64,000 nt of DNA from Nematostella vectensis (GCF_932526225.1 NC_064037.1:4670703-4734702); one strand, 5' to 3'. Numbered from the stretch's first letter, positions 1 through 11,149 are shown. The notes: a model not told the origin generated them from the letters alone. Translations and numbers: made by a program.

Positions 1-494
1 AAAGCAACTAGAACCTATTGCTAGCCATTCGATATACACGATCAACAAAGCGTAATGGGAAATTTATGTTTTAGCTAGAAAACTTGATGTATCTCTTTAT
101 GTACTGAAATTTTCCAGTTGATTCGGTCGGCATATTCAGGAGAGTGCTTTTTTTTTGTCTTTCTTTTAAGAGTCTTTTTAGTGGTGCTAATATTTGTGTG
201 AACTGGTGAGTTTATTTCTGATGTTTAGAAGATCATTCAAGCCGATAAATGCAAATTTATATATACTTTATGTAAAGCCACGAAAACTTCATTTAGAGCT
301 TGAAAATCTTTTAGAAAAAAACTTACCTGATGAGTTTCTTTCCAAAGGTTTGAACCGTTATGAATATTGAATCGTCTTTAATGGTTTTTTAACTTGGCTT
401 ATTAGAAAATCATCAGTGTCGCATGGCGAGCTTCGATAAGCACCTATGGCGTCACGGTTAATTGAATTAAAGGGCTGGGATCCATCGGCAAGTC
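1..494. other. Intergenic, no gene seen
   Basis: AT-rich sequence with homopolymer T runs. I see no ORF, RNA gene or repeat that I can support here. Confidence 0.5.
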
Positions 495-639
495 ATGTCA
501 ACAGTCGATGATGTAGACGTCTTCCACCATCTGATGTGTCTAGGAATAGCTATTGGCGCGCTGATTTCCCCGACAGATCTAAGCGAGATTTGTGATAAAC
601 TAAACCAGGCAAAGGCATCCCATACCACAGCGTATACCA

Positions 640-755
640 AGCCCACGTTTAGTGCATTAAGAGACCAAACACAGGTATACCAAGCCCTTTGTGCATTACG
701 AGACCAGGCACAGGTATACCAAGCCCACGTTTTGTGCAATAAGAGACCAAGCACA
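640..755. repeat. Minisatellite, left remnant (ggtataccaagccc family)
   Basis: About three units of roughly 40 bp built from ggtataccaagccc, a short variable part (cacgttttgtgcaat or tttgtgcatta) and agagaccaagcaca. The same array resumes at 8848 after a large insertion, so this is the left part of an interrupted array. ORFs on either strand reflect the repeat and are not taken as genes. Confidence 0.85.
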
Positions 756-1080
756 CACTGTAAAACCGGAATGGTTAAATCAACCAAAAAAAATTGGTTA
801 AAATTTGATTCTGTGGTAACCAATTTAGAACTGGTTGTTTGAACCAGTTTTAAATGGTTGTTTTATTTGGTTAATTTAACCAATATGTAATTGGTTATTT
901 TCACTATAGTAAATGGTTATTCCAACCAATATACATTGGTTATTTTACCAATAAATATTGGTTAATTCAACCATAAAAAATGGTTAAACAAATGAGTCTG
1001 TGGTAACCAAATAAAATTGGTTAAAAAAGCAGGATTTAACCAATTATAAATTGGTTCAAATAACTAACTCTGTCAAGAAA

Positions 1081-2296
1081 TGACCAGTAAACTTTTGGTT
1101 AAAACTACCACACAAGAATTATGACAGTAGATGCGACTTTAATCAAAGAATTATACAAGTTTCAGCCAACAAGAATATACAAACTAATGAAAATACCAAG
1201 TACTCTAGGTACATCTTGATTGTAGGAGAGACATGGTTGTTTTCTTTTACATAATTTTAGGTTTTTTATATTTCATAAACAGTAAAGTACAGTAATGCAG
1301 CCTAATTTTCCCCTTTGTGATTTGTCAAGAAAGGCCACCATTTTTTGTGGGTCCACCAAACTAGATTTTGGTGAAGTACAAAAATTATTTTTGCTTAGCT
1401 CTTGAGTTAGAGTTTTAATCTATGGGATCTGAGAAACAAAAAAGTTGGCCTAATAATAAGCTTTAAAGACATTCCTGTTTTGCCGTACTGATCTCTGTAG
1501 CAAACATGGGGACTTATCTATAAGTTGGAATGCTGCTTGAAACAGTACTTCAGGACACCATGAAGCTAATGTTCTGAAGCAACAAAGCATAAATCTTAGA
1601 ACTAGCAGAATGGCACAAAAAACTGATCACACAGCACACGATACACTCAAACTAGCATTCAACACATATTGATTTAAAGATAGGCTTCTATTTTATAATA
1701 CACATAGTAATTCAATGTGTATAAAGGGTTTAAAAATTAAGTAGAGCACTACTAACTTGAATTCTAAAGGAGACAAAAGAGGCCTGAGTAATAAAGGGTT
1801 TGGAATTACCTTGGTCAATTTAAAAAGTTATTTCTATACATATGTTTACACATAAAAACTAAAACAAAGCTAGTGGTGAGTTTGAGTTATATCAGTTTTA
1901 AGAGTTATCAGTTAAAATTTCTAAATAATCTAGTTATTTCAGCTAGAGTAATCAGGAATCTTCTTATATTTCTATGTTTGCATAGTGCTGCCTTGACAAA
2001 TGTTGCTCTTAAGGACATACAAATATGTTTGTCAATAATTGAAATCACTGCCATGCAAGCATGCTTTACAATGTGGCTAAAACATTTTTATAAAACGTGA
2101 GCATGTGCACTTGCTATGATTACTTAAGATTAAAGATGTTCTTAGGAATTTCATGCTCTGAATTGTTAAGTAAGAAGCCTGCAATATGTGAATGTTTCAT
2201 GGAAATGTTTGATCCCATTCAAATGTAAGGGAATTGTAGAATGAAGTGCCATGTTGTACAACTGGTCAGGCCTTAAGAGCATAGCTGCCAATCTAA

Positions 2297-2330
<34 letters not shown>

Positions 2331-2336
2331 AGAGCT
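1081..2336. other. Internal region of the large transposon, no gene seen
   Basis: AT-rich sequence with stops in all frames apart from short chance ORFs. A run of about 27 A residues precedes the nested foldback element, from about position 2300. Confidence 0.5.
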
Positions 2337-3511
2337 GTCAGGACCGAAATGATCCCAGGACCCGAAATGATCCCCAAAAGTACCCCAACTGATCGCGGGA
2401 CCCGATACCGAGGATTCCCCGAAATCAACCCAACGGAATTGCGGTAATGGACAAAGGGAAAGCAGAAGAAAGCACTTCCAATTCTTAAAGAATAATTAAG
2501 GGTTGACAGCGAATCTATTTCTAAATAACATGACTTAAAAAACTTAAATTCCAATACAATACTTCTATTTATTACATTGCCCCAGCGGTAAACCCATAAA
2601 CAGAGTCCAAAACAAATACACTACTTTTAATTGCTACTGAAAGGAGTACAACATAAACATAGCACAGCCAAAACACAGTCTAGCTCAGAACAACCAAACT
2701 TTTGACCTTCAAACATTTGCAGTTCCAACACATGACTCTGACACTATAAATCTCATTTCCGGTAAACATCACCCCTAAAAATCTATATTAATTTGACAAC
2801 CAAACATTTATTCCCCCACGAAATCCATGTTCACACGAGCAAATATTTACCGACAGCCGGTTTGGCAGAGAAGATGGAATGACTAAAGCACACTGAGTAA
2901 TGCACTCGAACAACCCTTTTACTACTGTTGCAAAATATTAAGAGATGTGGCTTTTGTTGAAAGCAATATGTGAGTTTTGAATTTCCTTATGTAGTAGTGC
3001 GTACACCACTGCATGATTTCTCTCTATCTCTCTTTATGACAGGTCTTTCATTCACCGAACACAAACAAATATTTTCCTACGGGAAAGCAGAGGCATTTCT
3101 AATCTGTGGAGACTTTCTTTTATGGCTTGTTATGTATAAATGATTTATTAATGCCTGGTTCTTCAAATTACCATCACGGGAATTTTAATTTGGCCCCAAT
3201 TGCTGACTCAACTAAGCTGTCGAAAGCTGTATTCCCCGCGCAGTCGTACATAAAAATCTTAATACTATGGTTTTAGTTAATTCAAATTTCTGGATAGTAA
3301 CAAAAATGACGCTAAAATGTTTCATATGTTTTTAAAACTGAAAGCCAATCCTTCCACATTCCTTTTGTTTGTCCATTACTGCAATTCCGTGGGATTCATT
3401 TCGGGGACTCCTGGGGATAGTTTCGGGTCCCGGTATCAGTTGGGGTACTTTTGGGGATCATTTTGGGTCCTGGGATCGTTTCAGGTCCTGGGATCATTTC
3501 GGGTCCTGTAC
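2337..3511. mobile_element. Nested foldback element with ~120-bp inverted repeats
   Basis: Positions 2337-2462 and the reverse complement of about 3368-3511 are closely similar. Each arm holds short tandem copies of a motif like ggacccgaaatgatccc, then a shared segment containing gcagtaatggacaaa or its variant. The ~900 bp between the arms shows no coding potential. Structure suggests a MITE-like or foldback DNA element inserted inside the larger CACTG transposon. I found no clear target-site duplication. Confidence 0.65.
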
Positions 3512-4259
3512 AGAGCCAGTGCGGGTAAATACAGAGAATGTATGTACATCACAAAAATTAGCCTGGTGATGAGGTCCAAAATCTTGTTACACCCGCCTAA
3601 TGCAGGTGAGTTGACAGCTATGTAAAAGAAAACTAATCCATTGCATCTTATGAATAGGGTCATATGGCTTATTAGCTTCTTCGATCATTTTAGTAATCAC
3701 TTGCATGTCAGTATAATCAAGCTAAGTATAAACTTATTAACTTATTTTTTCATACTGGAAGTTAAATCTGAAAATTTTCTTATTCCTTGAAGATACTTTT
3801 ACGGCACAAGGGAATGCTAGTATTTGGTTAAACTGATTTCATACTCTGTCTCAAAATCTCGAACACATGTTTTTTTTTTTCATAATAAAACATTGATTCA
3901 CAACTGCAAGCATTACAACTTATAGTGCTGATTTCAGTAGTTTGTACAGCAAAATACGCATCGAATTGAATAAATTGAAACAAGCGTTATAGAAACAAAC
4001 GCCAAGGTACTTTCGGGGAAGGTACAGAATCACAACAAAAGCAAGTTCACTTGAATGATGCGAAGAAACCGATGCGAAACATATACTTTTATATCAAATT
4101 TGCCAAGGCGATACTTATTATACAAGAAATAGCACAGCTCACTAAAACAAACAGCCGTGAAATATCTAAGTAGTAAAATAAGAAGAGTAAGTCTCTCAGA
4201 ATTTCGAATAGCGACATGTGAGTCAAGCTAAACTGCAAACTTGAATTTGTGAAGTTTTC

Positions 4260-4413
4260 ACATTTATTTATATTTATATATTGTAATCCGCAAAGCGTGA
4301 GCATGAGGCGGATATATAAAATTACAATAACAAAAGGAAATGAAATAAATGTAAAAGGAAAAAGAATACAAAATAAAGTAATAATGTAACACTACTGTCT
4401 CTTCATTTTAACA
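4260..4413 (-). other. Probable 3' untranslated end of the non-LTR retrotransposon
   Basis: Downstream of the minus-strand stop the sequence is AT-rich and ends in short TATAAATA-like repeats near 4265, typical of CR1/L2-type elements, which often finish in short tandem repeats. The exact 3' boundary is a guess. Confidence 0.45.
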
Positions 4414-7400
4414 TTATATGCAAAATTCACTGGATAACAGCTCCTTAAATTTAGCAAGAGTTGGTGCCTCTATTATGTTATTTGGCAGTAAGTTCCACTC
4501 TTTAAGCGAGCGGGTTAAAAAGCTAAATTTAGAAGTATTTGTGTTCGAAGGCAGGTTTATGAACCTCTTGGGGTGAGAGGAGCGAGTAGATTGCTTGCGA
4601 GTTTGTAGGAGATCTTTGGGAATATTTATGTTTACAAGGCCATACACCATTTTGTAGAACATAGTAAGTCTCGCCATCTTCCTTCGTAGCTGGAGGGAGG
4701 GCCATTTGAGTTCTTTTAGTAAGCCTGTCACAGTCCCTGGTTCATAAACGTAGCAGTTCTTTGCGAATCTTGCCGCTCTCCTTTGTACGCTCTCTAGGTC
4801 CTTTATTTGCTTCTGGACATGTGGATCCCACACACTAGAAGCAAATTCCACACGTGGGCGCACGAGGGTAGTGTACGCTCTTTCTCGAACAAAATCAGGG
4901 CAAGCCCCAAGATTTCTCCTTATAAAACCGAGTGATTTGTTAGCCTTTCCAACAATATTAGTGACATGAGTGTTCCAGTTCAGATTTGAGGACAACTCTA
5001 CACCCAAGTATGGGTGGCTCTGAACAGCTTTTAATGGAGTCCCACCCAGCGTGTAATTATAAACAATGGGAGACTTGGATCTATGTATTCTGATAATATT
5101 ACACTTGTCGGCGTTGAATGACATTTGCCATGTTTTAGACCATTTAAAAAGGAGATCAAGGTCTTTCTGAATAACTGCTGCACTCTGTGGGCCTTCGATT
5201 AGGCCATATAAGATGGTGTCATCCGCAAAAAGTCTAATACGTGAAGTAATCCCTGAGTTGATGTCATTGATGAACAAGAGGAACATCAGTGGTCCCAGGA
5301 CAGTCCCTTGGGGGACCCCTGATGTGACTCTGGTTGATTTTGATGTCTCCCCCTCTACAACAACTGTTTGATTTCTGTGGATTAGCCAAGACCTGACCCA
5401 CGTAAGTGGCTTTCCACGGATACCGTAAAAATCAAGTTTCTGAAGCAGACGCCCATGGGCAACCCTATCAAAAGCCTTTGAGAAATCAAGTAGAATGCAG
5501 TCAGTTTGGTTTCCTTGGTCAAGATTGTAACACAGTTCGTGGAGCACAGTGATGAGTTGCGTCTCGCAGGAATACTTTTTCCTGAAGCCATGTTGTATAT
5601 GTAGGAGGATATTATTGCTGTCGAGATGGGACATTAGGTGGCGAAACAAAATGTGTTCCATGATTTTACAAGTGATTGACGTTAAAGATATAGGACGATA
5701 GTTAGAAGCTAGGGACTTATTCCCTTTCTTAAAAATTGCATGAATGTTAGCATTGCACCAATCCTTGGGAATCTGCCCAGTAAGAAGTGAGTAGGTGAAC
5801 AGCTTTTGCAAAAAGGGGGCCAGCTCTTCAGCGGCAGTTTTTAGTATCCAACAAGGGATTTGATCGGGTCCACTAGCTTTGTGCACATCAACACTCTTTA
5901 GGAGCTTAGCAATACCACGTGTGTCAAACTGCAGATCAGCGATGTCAGGGAAGGGTGATATAGGCAGCACTGGGAGGTTGGATGTGTCCTCAACTGTAAA
6001 AACTGATTTGAATTGATTGCTTAAAATCTCAGCTTTGGTCTTGCTGTCTGTGATGACATTGCCATCAGGCGTTTCTCGTAAACCAGCAACTCCCACCGTA
6101 TCCCTGCGCCTAGACTTGACAAAGGACCAAAATCGTTTACCCATAGATGGCTTTTTGTCTTGTTCTGGAGGTTCGAGCAGGTTGGCAATATATGAGTGAT
6201 ATGATTCTCTTAATTGTTCTTTGACTTTGGCTCTGAGCTTTTTAAATTTCATCCAGTCAGACTGGCGTTGTGTGGTTTTGGCCCTATTGTAGAGCCTTTG
6301 CTTCTTCCTAATGGCTCTTCTGATTTCGCCGGTCATCCAGGGTACATTCCAACGACCAGATAAATGCTTGTGAGGGATATAAGTGTCCATAATGCTAGAA
6401 AGCGTGTCCTTGAAAAAAGCCCAGTATGTTTCAATAGGCTGGTCCCATTCCTGCCAATCAGGGGCTAGTGCATTAGCAACGGCTGCCCTTAGACCATAGA
6501 CATCAGCCTTCTTATAGAAGAAAACCTTGCGGGGTTTTTTCTTGGGTGTACGTGTTTTTAGATTGACAGTGGATAGGACTATGCTGTGGTCACTCATGCC
6601 ATTGAGCACCTCAGTCCTGGAGATCAGATCCGGATTAGTTGTCAGCACCAGATCGAGGATGTTGTTTTCTCTAGTTGGCTCTGTTACACCTTGGGACAGA
6701 GAATGTTCATGGATGGTATCAATAAAGGCTTGATTAACCAGAACTCCATATTGGGGGTTAGCCTTAACAATATATTTATTCTCACAGTCCGTGCAGTCCC
6801 AGGAGATATCAGGTAGATTAAAATCTGCAGTGACTAGGACGTTAGGCAAACAAGGGCTTGATGTGATTTTGTTCAATGTTGAGTCTAGGGAGTAAATAGA
6901 CTCGGGCTGGCGGTCTGGGGTTCTGTACATACACCCATTATATAATGGCTTGGTGCCAGCAATTTCAATTTTGCACCATACAGACTCAACATGTTCATCC
7001 TCAAGTGAGTGGATTCTAGAAGATATAATAGAATCCTGCTTTGTTGCAACCAGAACACCTCCACCTCCACATTTCCTGTCTTGACGATAGATTTCATAAC
7101 CCTGAAGCCCTAGTTCAGCTGTAAGGACATTGTCGTCAATATGAGTTTCAGTGGCATTGATGATATCAGGTTTGAAGGTATCCACAAGGGACTGAAGTTC
7201 ACATCTCTTCCTCTCACTTCTCAAACTTCGACAATTAACTGTCAAAATAGACAGGGAGTGCTTCCTTATAGGTTTAGATGATTGAGAACATGATGTTGTG
7301 GAGTCGGGTGAATACTGCTGATCGCCAGGAGACGAAGAAAGGAGAGGAGGGCCCAGAGTGGTATCAGAGGAATCAAGACACGAGAACTGGTTTGAACATT

Positions 7401-7899
7401 GGACCATAGCGAAGGAGTCCAAGAGGGAGCTCGAGAAATTGGGCATCCCGCAGGCGCAACATTCCCAGACGCAAGATGAATTGGCGAGAGCGTCATATAT
7501 AATCGTGTTCATGTTCAGGCAACGAATATGAGACCAAATATCACAAAAGTCACATTGAATTCCTCGCTGGTTTATCCGTACCGGTTTGCTGCAGATTCCG
7601 CAAGGGAATTTGTAGTTAAGGCTAGGATTTGGCTCGACAGAACCACTCAGCAGGAGTAAGGACAGAAGCGTGAAGAGTTTGGGCCGTTTTAAATCCAAGA
7701 TGGCGGGCCTTGTAGCAGATACCCGGAGACGATGTAGAGCCTCTAATCCGATTGTTTCGGATGCATTGAACGCCGAATGCTTTCCCTGTGTTATTAACAA
7801 GCATTTCTTGTTTGATTTATCTTGGTTCGTACGAATATTAAGAGAGTAACAGGCGATGGTAAGCAATATCAAAGGAGCTACAAAATCCATGGCCGCCAT
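4414..7899 (-). CDS. Non-LTR retrotransposon polyprotein (PHD-like finger, APE endonuclease, reverse transcriptase)
   Basis: An uninterrupted 1161-residue ORF. A hydrophobic segment (about 74-84) precedes SGSVEPNPS (85-93), which looks like a decayed 2A peptide. A PHD-type finger follows (C100, C103, C116, C119, H124, C127, C147, C150). The apurinic endonuclease domain spans about 218-445, with N222, E251, D359-N361 and the SDH triad at 436-438. The reverse transcriptase spans about 670-960, with D805 in DFSKAFD, GVPQG (861-865) and the catalytic FADD box at 891-894. A C-terminal region with QRRAARF follows. The architecture fits the CR1/L2 group. The element would nick target DNA and copy its own RNA at the nick. 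The ORF is intact, so the copy may be young. The start ATG at 7899 has a good context (ggcggccATGg); an in-frame Met three codons downstream is an alternative. It lies inside the CACTG transposon. Confidence 0.9.
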   Translation of the reverse strand: MAAMDFVAPLILLTIACYSLNIRTNQDKSNKKCLLITQGKHSAFNASETIGLEALHRLRVSATRPAILDLKRPKLFTLLSLLLLSGSVEPNPSLNYKFPCGICSKPVRINQRGIQCDFCDIWSHIRCLNMNTIIYDALANSSCVWECCACGMPNFSSSLLDSFAMVQCSNQFSCLDSSDTTLGPPLLSSSPGDQQYSPDSTTSCSQSSKPIRKHSLSILTVNCRSLRSERKRCELQSLVDTFKPDIINATETHIDDNVLTAELGLQGYEIYRQDRKCGGGGVLVATKQDSIISSRIHSLEDEHVESVWCKIEIAGTKPLYNGCMYRTPDRQPESIYSLDSTLNKITSSPCLPNVLVTADFNLPDISWDCTDCENKYIVKANPQYGVLVNQAFIDTIHEHSLSQGVTEPTRENNILDLVLTTNPDLISRTEVLNGMSDHSIVLSTVNLKTRTPKKKPRKVFFYKKADVYGLRAAVANALAPDWQEWDQPIETYWAFFKDTLSSIMDTYIPHKHLSGRWNVPWMTGEIRRAIRKKQRLYNRAKTTQRQSDWMKFKKLRAKVKEQLRESYHSYIANLLEPPEQDKKPSMGKRFWSFVKSRRRDTVGVAGLRETPDGNVITDSKTKAEILSNQFKSVFTVEDTSNLPVLPISPFPDIADLQFDTRGIAKLLKSVDVHKASGPDQIPCWILKTAAEELAPFLQKLFTYSLLTGQIPKDWCNANIHAIFKKGNKSLASNYRPISLTSITCKIMEHILFRHLMSHLDSNNILLHIQHGFRKKYSCETQLITVLHELCYNLDQGNQTDCILLDFSKAFDRVAHGRLLQKLDFYGIRGKPLTWVRSWLIHRNQTVVVEGETSKSTRVTSGVPQGTVLGPLMFLLFINDINSGITSRIRLFADDTILYGLIEGPQSAAVIQKDLDLLFKWSKTWQMSFNADKCNIIRIHRSKSPIVYNYTLGGTPLKAVQSHPYLGVELSSNLNWNTHVTNIVGKANKSLGFIRRNLGACPDFVRERAYTTLVRPRVEFASSVWDPHVQKQIKDLESVQRRAARFAKNCYVYEPGTVTGLLKELKWPSLQLRRKMARLTMFYKMVYGLVNINIPKDLLQTRKQSTRSSHPKRFINLPSNTNTSKFSFLTRSLKEWNLLPNNIIEAPTLAKFKELLSSEFCI

Positions 7900-8454
7900 G
7901 GCCGACGACCGCTGACCGTAAAAAAAAAAAAAAAAAAATTATCTTTACAGACTTACCTTTAATATTAAAGACTTTGCCATTGCATTGGCTTGCTAAAAGA
8001 GTTTAATTTTGCGTGGTTAATTAGAGGAACCTTCTTGCGTTAGTTTTACTTTAGCAGGCGTATTTTGAAAAGGTGTTAGAAAGGTACAGCGCATGCCCAG
8101 AACCGGCATCCTTTGCGGCCGCTTTCCTTTCGTTGGGTTGCCTGTGCTTACGGGAGCTCTCAACAGCGAATACTTCACCCTTTGAAATAAATAACGATGA
8201 GCAAGCATATACAGATACTACAAGTTGCTTTCCATAGATAAATGCTGCAATGTTTTGTACATAATGAGAGAACACCGACAACTCCGATTTAGAGGATTGA
8301 GCATTACCGATAATGCAAATGCGTGGACCTTGTACAGAAATATCCCGGATCAAAAATTCAGAAACGTGGTTAACGTGAACTCCAATCGATACATTGAAAC
8401 AGTCATCCATGGATAGTACTACAATATAGATAAGTATATTGGTCACAGGTTAAA
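7900..8454. other. Internal region of the large transposon upstream of the retrotransposon ORF
   Basis: A run of about 18 A residues (about 7920-7938, plus strand) abuts the retrotransposon 5' end. A 131-codon minus-strand ORF (8051-8446) has no recognisable domain and ends in the subterminal repeats, so I do not call it a gene. Confidence 0.4.
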
Positions 8455-8849
8455 ATTCAACCTAAAGGAAATGGTTGATTTAACCCAATTCAATATTGGT
8501 TATAATATAATCGTTTGCCAATGGTTGGTTTAACCAAATGCGAATTGGTTGAAATAAAAAGTAATGATTGGTCAAAATAACCAATTACCAATGGTTGTCA
8601 ATTCAACCTAAAAGAAAATGGTCGATGTAACCAAATTTATTTTGGTTGCATTACTTACCAATTCTTAAATCGTCCAAACAACCATTTTAAAATTAGGCAA
8701 CAAGTTCAATCAATAAAAAATTTGGTTGATAAAACCAAACTTATTTTGGTTGTCATTTCAACCATTTATTTTTTGGTCGAGTCGACCAATTCCAATTGGT
8801 TCGAACCAATTTAAATTGGTTGAAACAACCATTTCGGTTTTACAGTGCA

Positions 8850-9470
8850 AGTATACAAAGTCCTTTTAAGAGACCAAACACAGGTATACCAAGCCCACGT
8901 TTTGTGCAATAAGAGACCAAGCACAGGTATACCAAGCCCACGTTTAGTGCATTACGAGACCAAGCACAGGTATACCAAGCCCACGTTTTGTGCAATAAGA
9001 GACCAAGCACAGGTATACCAAGCCCTTTGTGCATTAAGAGACCAAACACAGGTATACCAAGCCCACGTTTTGTGCAATAAGAGACCAAGCACAGGTATAC
9101 CAAGCCCACGTTTAGTGCACGAGAGACCAAACACAGGTATACCAAGCCCAGGTTTTGTGCAATAAGAGACCAAACACAGGTATACCAAGCCCTCGTTTAG
9201 TGCAATAAGAGACCAAACACAGGTATACCAAGCCCTTTGTGCATTAAGAGACCAAACACGGTATACCAAGCCCTTGTTTAGTGCAATAAGAGACCAAACA
9301 CAGGTATACCAAGCCCTTTGTGCATTAAGAGACCAAACACGGTATACCAAGCCCTTGTTTAGTGCAATAAGAGACCAAACACAGGTATACCAAGTTTTGT
9401 GCAATAAGAGACAAAGCACAGGTATACCAAGCCCACGTTTTTTTGCGTTTAGAAACCAAGTACTGGTATC
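8850..9470. repeat. Minisatellite, main array (ggtataccaagccc family)
   Basis: About 13-15 units of 36-42 bp: agagaccaagcaca, ggtataccaagccc, then either the long insert cacgttttgtgcaataa or the short insert tttgtgcattaa. Unit lengths alternate. It continues the array at 640-755, separated only by the CACTG transposon. Open frames on both strands are repeat by-products. Confidence 0.9.
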
Positions 9471-10547
9471 CCCTATTTCGCGAGTCTTCAATTTCGCGAT
9501 CGCTGAGAAAAAATGTGTTTATGTTGGACATTCGGAATTTGCGCCTTGCGCGTTCCCTAGAGGTTCACTCATGCCTATATATTTAGCTAATTACATTCGT
9601 CTTTCACTTGACCTTACCAGTTTGCATAACGCGTCGTTGTTTCCGGGGTTTATTTTTCCCCAGTCTTTGGCTAGTTGATACATGAACATGTTTGTATATT
9701 TTACATTACATCTATACTTGTAATATCGTCTCCAATAAACTGGTACGCGTCACTCCTCACACCTTGTGTGTTGTTTATGTAGAATATACAATATAAACAT
9801 TTTCTGTGCGAAGGATCGCAGAGACGAAGCACAGAATAGTGTTTTCAGGTGATTTTAATATTGAAATTGATCAGGCTTCTTTATTTTTTCCGTTAAACAA
9901 AACAATGAAGTAACCAACAACAGAATCAGGACCATATCAAGAAAATTTAGCCAAAAATTGTTTTTCCCAGACGCGGGCACTTCCATTTAAGGAAACTAAT
10001 ATATTCCTTATTTGGAAAACCTGCACGATTCTTATTATTTTTAGGGCTGCCGTACCGCAGGTGCTTCGCAAACTTTGTGAATTGTATTCAGAAGAGAAAA
10101 ACAGTGACTGTGACCATTTTAAGTCAATGGAGAAAGCTTAAAAAAAAACTAAAATTCCTCGGTACCAGACCTCTAAAACGACAACGGTTTCTTCATATGC
10201 AATATGAAGAAACAAAACCAACACGTTGCCCCTTTTTAAAGTCAGTAATAGACATGGGTTCTCGCTCCTGAGCTATTATCGATAGTTTCGGTACATGTCC
10301 TTACTAGGAGATCTCAATAGAACCTTCAATCTCAAGGATATCACCAGTAGGGGTGTGGCTGTGCCCCCAATACAATGTTTTCTTAATATTTCCCTCGTGC
10401 CCCCCCCCCCCCCCAATGATTCGAGGCCTGCTACGGCTATGAAGTGCCAACTGTTTGACAATTATTCCAATTATTCCTCGATGGCTATTGAATCAGAACC
10501 CAGAAAATTACTGATTTTTATTGTTATTGACTTGTTTTTACCCCTAG
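9471..10547. other. Sequence upstream of the homeobox exon; no complete gene seen
   Basis: Holds half a MITE (about 10340-10437) and short chance ORFs. I looked for an exon encoding homeodomain helices 1 and 2 on the plus strand and did not find a convincing one. A stretch near 10165 reads PLKRQR but does not continue as a homeodomain. Confidence 0.4.
10340..10437 (+). mobile_element. Partial MITE (ccgtagcagg family)
   Basis: Matches the right half of the element at 13587-13730: ggggtgtggctgtgccccc, a poly-C tract, then ggcctgctacgg. The left terminus is missing. Confidence 0.55.
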
Positions 10548-10862
10548 ATGTGGTTTAAAAACAAAAGGCACAAGCTACGCTCGCAGGAGAGACGAGATGG
10601 CGGTTTCCTTGGGACCCCGTTGTCGATGAATTCTCAGCGTCTGGGCACGACCCTAGTTTTTCAGCTTTGCGGAGGAATGACCATAAGTACATTATACACG
10701 GGGTATGGGTACATGTCGCCGTTTGGTATCTACAACCATCCTTACCATCAGATGCCTACAAGTCGCCATGTAATGGCAGGTTACCCTAATATGTACAAGG
10801 AACCGAATCACTTTTTTGGCTATTCCTCATCCGCGCCTGCCTTTTCGTCACATCAGAAATAA
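10548..10862 (+). CDS. Last exon of a homeobox transcription factor (homeodomain helix 3 and C-terminal tail)
   Basis: A pyrimidine-rich tract and TAG acceptor (10545-10547) precede codons for MWFKNKRHKLRSQER. This is the core of homeodomain helix 3: W48, F49, K50, N51 and R53 by homeodomain numbering. An intron just before W48 is a familiar position in homeobox genes. Lys at position 50 indicates a Bicoid/Otx-type DNA preference (TAATCC-like) by family knowledge. The remaining ~90 residues are rich in Tyr, Met, Pro, Ser and His, including YGYMSPFGIYNHPYHQMP, and end at TAA (10860-10862). Exons for helices 1 and 2 were not found upstream; they may lie outside the window or the exon may be an orphan. 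The class cannot be fixed from this exon alone. Confidence 0.6.
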   Translation: MWFKNKRHKLRSQERRDGGFLGTPLSMNSQRLGTTLVFQLCGGMTISTLYTGYGYMSPFGIYNHPYHQMPTSRHVMAGYPNMYKEPNHFFGYSSSAPAFSSHQK

Positions 10863-11149
10863 AAATGATAATAATAAATAGGCAAGTAGTGTAAATATGG
10901 CCTCGTTGCACAGTGCGTCCTGGTGCTTTAAAATATGATTTTTTTCTGTTCTATTTTGGCAATTCACACATTGTTGGTTTTATGCAGAATTACCTGTATG
11001 GCGCGAGCACAGGCAGCCCAAGGCTTGGTCCTTAAAGGAATGTACTGGGGGAATATATGTAGAAATATATTAAAAATTTATAAGAAAATATATGGGCTGG
11101 ACTGGCGGGTTGTTTTCTGGAACCGAACCGATTAATTCGAGACTGGGTA

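Larger units (their letters stand above)
756..8847. mobile_element. Large DNA transposon with CACTG termini, probably non-autonomous
   Basis: The left end begins CACTGTAAAACCGGAATGG and the right end, read in reverse complement, begins CACTGTAAAACCGAAATGG; similarity continues for about 30 bp. Next to each terminus (about 770-1080 and 8455-8830) lies a dense series of short palindromes built on AACCAATT/AATTGGTT. A 2-bp direct repeat CA flanks the element at 754-755 and 8848-8849, and the flanks together rebuild one minisatellite unit, so the insertion is well supported. CACTG ends with subterminal repeats resemble the CMC (CACTA/Mirage/Chapaev) superfamily, but no transposase is recognisable, so that assignment is inference. 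A foldback element (2337-3511) and a retrotransposon ORF (4414-7899) lie inside. Confidence 0.75.

Noticed and set aside
8840-9490. ORFs rich in GLVYLCLVS / QVYQA on opposite strands
   Set aside because: By-products of the ~40-bp minisatellite.
10077-10271. Possible homeodomain N-terminal exon (PLKRQR motif)
   Set aside because: The sequence after the motif does not follow the homeodomain helix 1 pattern and lacks a good donor in phase.
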